DNA from: Bacteroidales bacterium
Lineage (GTDB): Bacteria; Bacteroidota; Bacteroidia; Bacteroidales; VadinHA17
NCBI GenBank assembly: GCA_012517605.1
Contig: JAAYUS010000051.1
Span: 1-35,296, forward strand
Reading direction: 5' to 3'
Length of the DNA stretch: 35,296 bases
In this document: one piece after another, positions 33,434 to 35,296 of the stretch
Position numbering within the stretch: the first letter of the stretch is position 1
How the letters are laid out: each line of letters starts with the position of its first letter
The notes under the pieces: model-generated
Databases searched by the model: none
Told to the model about the DNA's origin: nothing
The model's input: the letters and a program-made list of their open reading frames with translations, nothing else
Translations under genes and position numbers: made by a program

Positions 33434-33464
33434 CAAATTTAAAAGCAGATATACCGGCATGCAA
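33434..33464 (-). promoter_or_regulatory. Candidate Bacteroidota promoter of the small secreted protein
   Basis: Read on the minus strand: TTG (33464-33462), 20 bases, then TAAATTTG (33441-33434), an exact TAnnTTTG -7 element. It lies about 60 bases upstream of the ATG at 33374. This is the best match in the window to the TTTG-N19~21-TAnnTTTG consensus. The same gap must also hold the promoter of the divergent AraC gene. Confidence 0.5.
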
Positions 33465-33535
33465 GGTCAAAAAGAACAGAGTTTTGGACTCTTTTACCCT
33501 TTTTATAGTAATTTTACATTTATTCAGGACAAATA

Positions 33536-34417
33536 ATGGAAAATTCGCACCATAGGAACATAGAATCGGATTGTCATCCCCGGTTACAGAATCCGGTTAC
33601 CGACACAGTAAAGGGTCATATAACCCTCATGGAAAATCCCGGCCAGTTTTATGAAGGAAATTATCCGGTAAAACTGAAAGAAGTAATTGCAGTAATTTGT
33701 GAAAAAGGCACAATGGAAGGAACCGTTAATCTCAGGAAATTTATGGCAGAATCGCCTTGTATCTTCATTGCTCTTTCGGGTCAGATCCTGCAATTTGAAA
33801 CTTTCAGCGACAACTTCAGGGGCCTGACATTAATAATGTCACAAGAATTCTGGGATGGTTTCCCTTTTGACAACAGCCTCGAATTTCCATTGTCAAGGTC
33901 GATCCGGGATAATCCTTCGATAGCATTGGAACAGGAAGAACTGGATTCGATGAAGGAATTTTTCAGACTGATGCAGAAGACTATAAGGAAAGAGGAAAAC
34001 CCAAACAGGTCAGAAGCTGTGAAATATCTGACAATGGCGCTATTCTATGGATTTGGCTATCAGTTTCATAAGATAAATGAAGAACTGAACAGGCGGAACA
34101 GGGATAGACTTGTAGAAAATTTCCTTTTGCTTGTAAGGGAAAACTACAGGGAGCATCGCGAAATGGAATTTTACGCCGGAAAGCTTAATCTTACTCCGAA
34201 ATACCTTTCAAAAGCGATCAGACAAAAAAGCGGCAAGACAGGTTCCGAATGGATAGAGGATCATGTGATGCTTGAAGCCAGGGCTTTGCTGAAATCTACA
34301 GACAAATCCATAAGTCAGATAAGCGATGAACTGAATTTCCCATCACAATCATTTTTCGGGAAATATTTCAAAAGACTGGCAGGATTATCGCCAATGCAGT
34401 ACAGGAAAAGGAAATAA
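33536..34417 (+). CDS. AraC family transcriptional regulator
   Basis: 293 residues. The N-terminal ~180 residues form a cupin-like sensory region (GTVNLRKFMAESPCIFIALSGQILQFETF). The last ~100 residues hold the AraC-type DNA-binding domain with two helix-turn-helix units (EFYAGKLNLTPKYLSKAIRQKSGKT; ISQISDELNFPSQSFFGKYFKRLAGLSPMQYRKRK). This form is frequent in Bacteroidota next to efflux or redox genes. It is divergent from the small secreted protein gene and intact to its usual end. Its last 50 bases overlap the minus-strand frame of the truncated ArsG-like gene. Confidence 0.92.
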   Translation: MENSHHRNIESDCHPRLQNPVTDTVKGHITLMENPGQFYEGNYPVKLKEVIAVICEKGTMEGTVNLRKFMAESPCIFIALSGQILQFETFSDNFRGLTLIMSQEFWDGFPFDNSLEFPLSRSIRDNPSIALEQEELDSMKEFFRLMQKTIRKEENPNRSEAVKYLTMALFYGFGYQFHKINEELNRRNRDRLVENFLLLVRENYREHREMEFYAGKLNLTPKYLSKAIRQKSGKTGSEWIEDHVMLEARALLKSTDKSISQISDELNFPSQSFFGKYFKRLAGLSPMQYRKRK

Positions 34418-34679
34418 CCACAGCTTTTGAAACATTGAATTTGCTGGCTCTTAAAAAAAGGATTACGCCGATGGAAAAATATCCGGCTGCATTGCCCAGG
34501 GTGTAAAACAATCCATTTACAAATACCTTTCCCGGATTCTCAATGTTTCGGCTTATATATCCTATTGCAGTGATGTTCCTTGCAAGCTGGCATGGACTTA
34601 TTGCAGTCAGCAGGCCCAGAATAAGGGCATAGAAAAGCGGCGCTTCGGTACTGTTAAGAAGATCCTGCAGATAATGCAT
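34368..34679 (-). pseudogene. Truncated ArsG-like permease gene
   Basis: Frame of 103 residues starting 1 base after the ArsF-like gene. The first ~75 residues match the N-terminus of the ArsG-type permease family (FYALILGLLTAISPCQLARNITAIGYISRNIENPGKVFVNGLFYTLG), with two or more membrane segments. The full family is about 220-230 residues. Here homology stops near LFLRASKF (about 34440), and the frame then runs into non-homologous DNA and the antisense of the AraC gene. The expected CPLATNITA reads CQLARNITA, which suggests relaxed selection as well. It is probably non-functional. The family name is from memory of neighbouring-gene annotations. Confidence 0.65.
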
Positions 34680-34680
34680 C

Positions 34681-35127
34681 TTATTTCAGGTTTTTATCAA
34701 TTTCAGCCTTAAGCAATTCCTCAAATTTCGAAGGATTAAGATATGCATAATTCAATGCCGTGTTTGTGAAATCGGTAACAGTTCCGTCGGCCCTGACAAG
34801 CAAAAGGCTTGTATAGCTTATTTTATATTTATCAGTTAAACCCCGGTTCTTCCTGTTTTCAATGTTTACAGATTTGAATTTTATTATCCCGTTTTTTAAC
34901 TGGCTGATATAATCTTTGTCAAGTATCCTGGCAGAGGTTTCCTCAATTGCTTTACATACTTCACACCTTTCCGTGAGATGGAAAAAATATACGGCGAGAG
35001 CGGCATTAGGTTCCGCCTCCTGCTGACTTACAGGGGCCGGGCGGCATGAAATAAAGAAAACAATAATAAGCACCAGTGTAATGATTGGTGCAATTCCTGT
35101 GGTATGGATCCTGGCAGATATTTTCAT
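34681..35127 (-). CDS. ArsF-like thioredoxin-fold protein
   Basis: 148 residues. An N-terminal hydrophobic segment ends in ISC (about residue 28), a likely lipobox or anchor. The mature part has the core of a thioredoxin-like fold: AVYFFHLTERCEVCKAIEE with a CEVC (CxxC) pair, then KFKSVNIENRKNRGLTDKYKISYTSLLLVRADG, where the SYTSLLLV strand replaces the usual cis-Pro region. It matches proteins annotated in Bacteroidota as ArsF-family (nitrophenyl nitroreductase subunit-like), which sit beside ArsG permeases. Here the adjacent ArsG gene is truncated, so a transport or arsenical role is doubtful. Its own frame looks intact. Confidence 0.78.
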   Translation of the reverse strand: MKISARIHTTGIAPIITLVLIIVFFISCRPAPVSQQEAEPNAALAVYFFHLTERCEVCKAIEETSARILDKDYISQLKNGIIKFKSVNIENRKNRGLTDKYKISYTSLLLVRADGTVTDFTNTALNYAYLNPSKFEELLKAEIDKNLK

Positions 35128-35296
35128 TAATCTGAAATCTTTTTTCTAAATCGATCAAAATTCAACTAAATGTTTTCTATCTCCTTCAGTCAAAATTCCT
35201 CCATGAATTTTATTGATTCAATAATAATGTGAATATAGTTCAGGTGAATAAAACAAAAACAAAAATATACTCTAAAAGGAAAAATATTTTAAACAA

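Overview
The window looks like a chromosomal segment of a Bacteroidota bacterium, probably an uncultured or free-living Bacteroidales-type lineage. The basis is family content: a DUF5916 outer-membrane protein, Haem_bd-type single-heme proteins, secreted GH76/DUF5060/GH2 carbohydrate enzymes, a Tat-exported Gfo/Idh/MocA oxidoreductase, AraC-type regulators and an ArsF/ArsG-type pair. Starts mostly lack purine-rich ribosome sites, and two candidate promoters resemble the Bacteroidota TTG-N20-TAnnTTTG pattern. I saw no rRNA, tRNA, CRISPR array, insertion sequence, phage gene or replication origin. All calls are from reading the sequence; no database search was possible.

Layout. 0.2-4.3 kb, minus strand: peptidase T followed closely by a POT-like peptide transporter (a peptide uptake and hydrolysis unit), then a Tat-exported Gfo/Idh/MocA oxidoreductase. 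4.6-6.8 kb, plus: a DUF5916 protein with a CBM9-like domain and a beta barrel. 6.9-8.8 kb, minus: a GH13 cyclomaltodextrinase/neopullulanase-like enzyme. 9.0-11.0 kb, minus: a triple-PAS histidine-kinase-like protein whose kinase motifs are degenerate. 11.3-12.2 kb, plus: two small exported single-heme proteins. 12.3-15.2 kb, minus: a GH76 protein and a DUF5060 glycosidase lipoprotein in tandem.

15.8-22.0 kb, plus, is the most interesting part. Five tightly packed genes encode a two-cluster ferredoxin-like protein, a radical SAM/SPASM-like protein, a fusion of a DUF116 domain with a trans-polyprenyl diphosphate synthase, a small protein with prenyltransferase/cyclase-type repeats, and a squalene-hopene-cyclase-like class II terpene cyclase with an intact DADDT motif. 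This reads as one pathway: build a prenyl diphosphate, cyclise it, and modify it by Fe-S or radical chemistry. I do not recognise it as a described pathway.

22.1-26.8 kb: an AraC regulator divergent from an esterase-713-like hydrolase, a type-B carboxylesterase and a small outer-membrane-type protein. 27.1-29.8 kb: two tandem paralogous secreted PQQ-type beta-propellers. 29.9-32.8 kb, minus: a large putative six-hairpin glycosidase, preceded by a GH2 gene reduced to its ends with the catalytic barrel missing. 33.0-35.1 kb: a small secreted protein, an AraC regulator, and an ArsF-like gene followed by an ArsG-like permease gene that is cut off at the 3' end of the AraC gene. The last two regions show gene decay and rearrangement.
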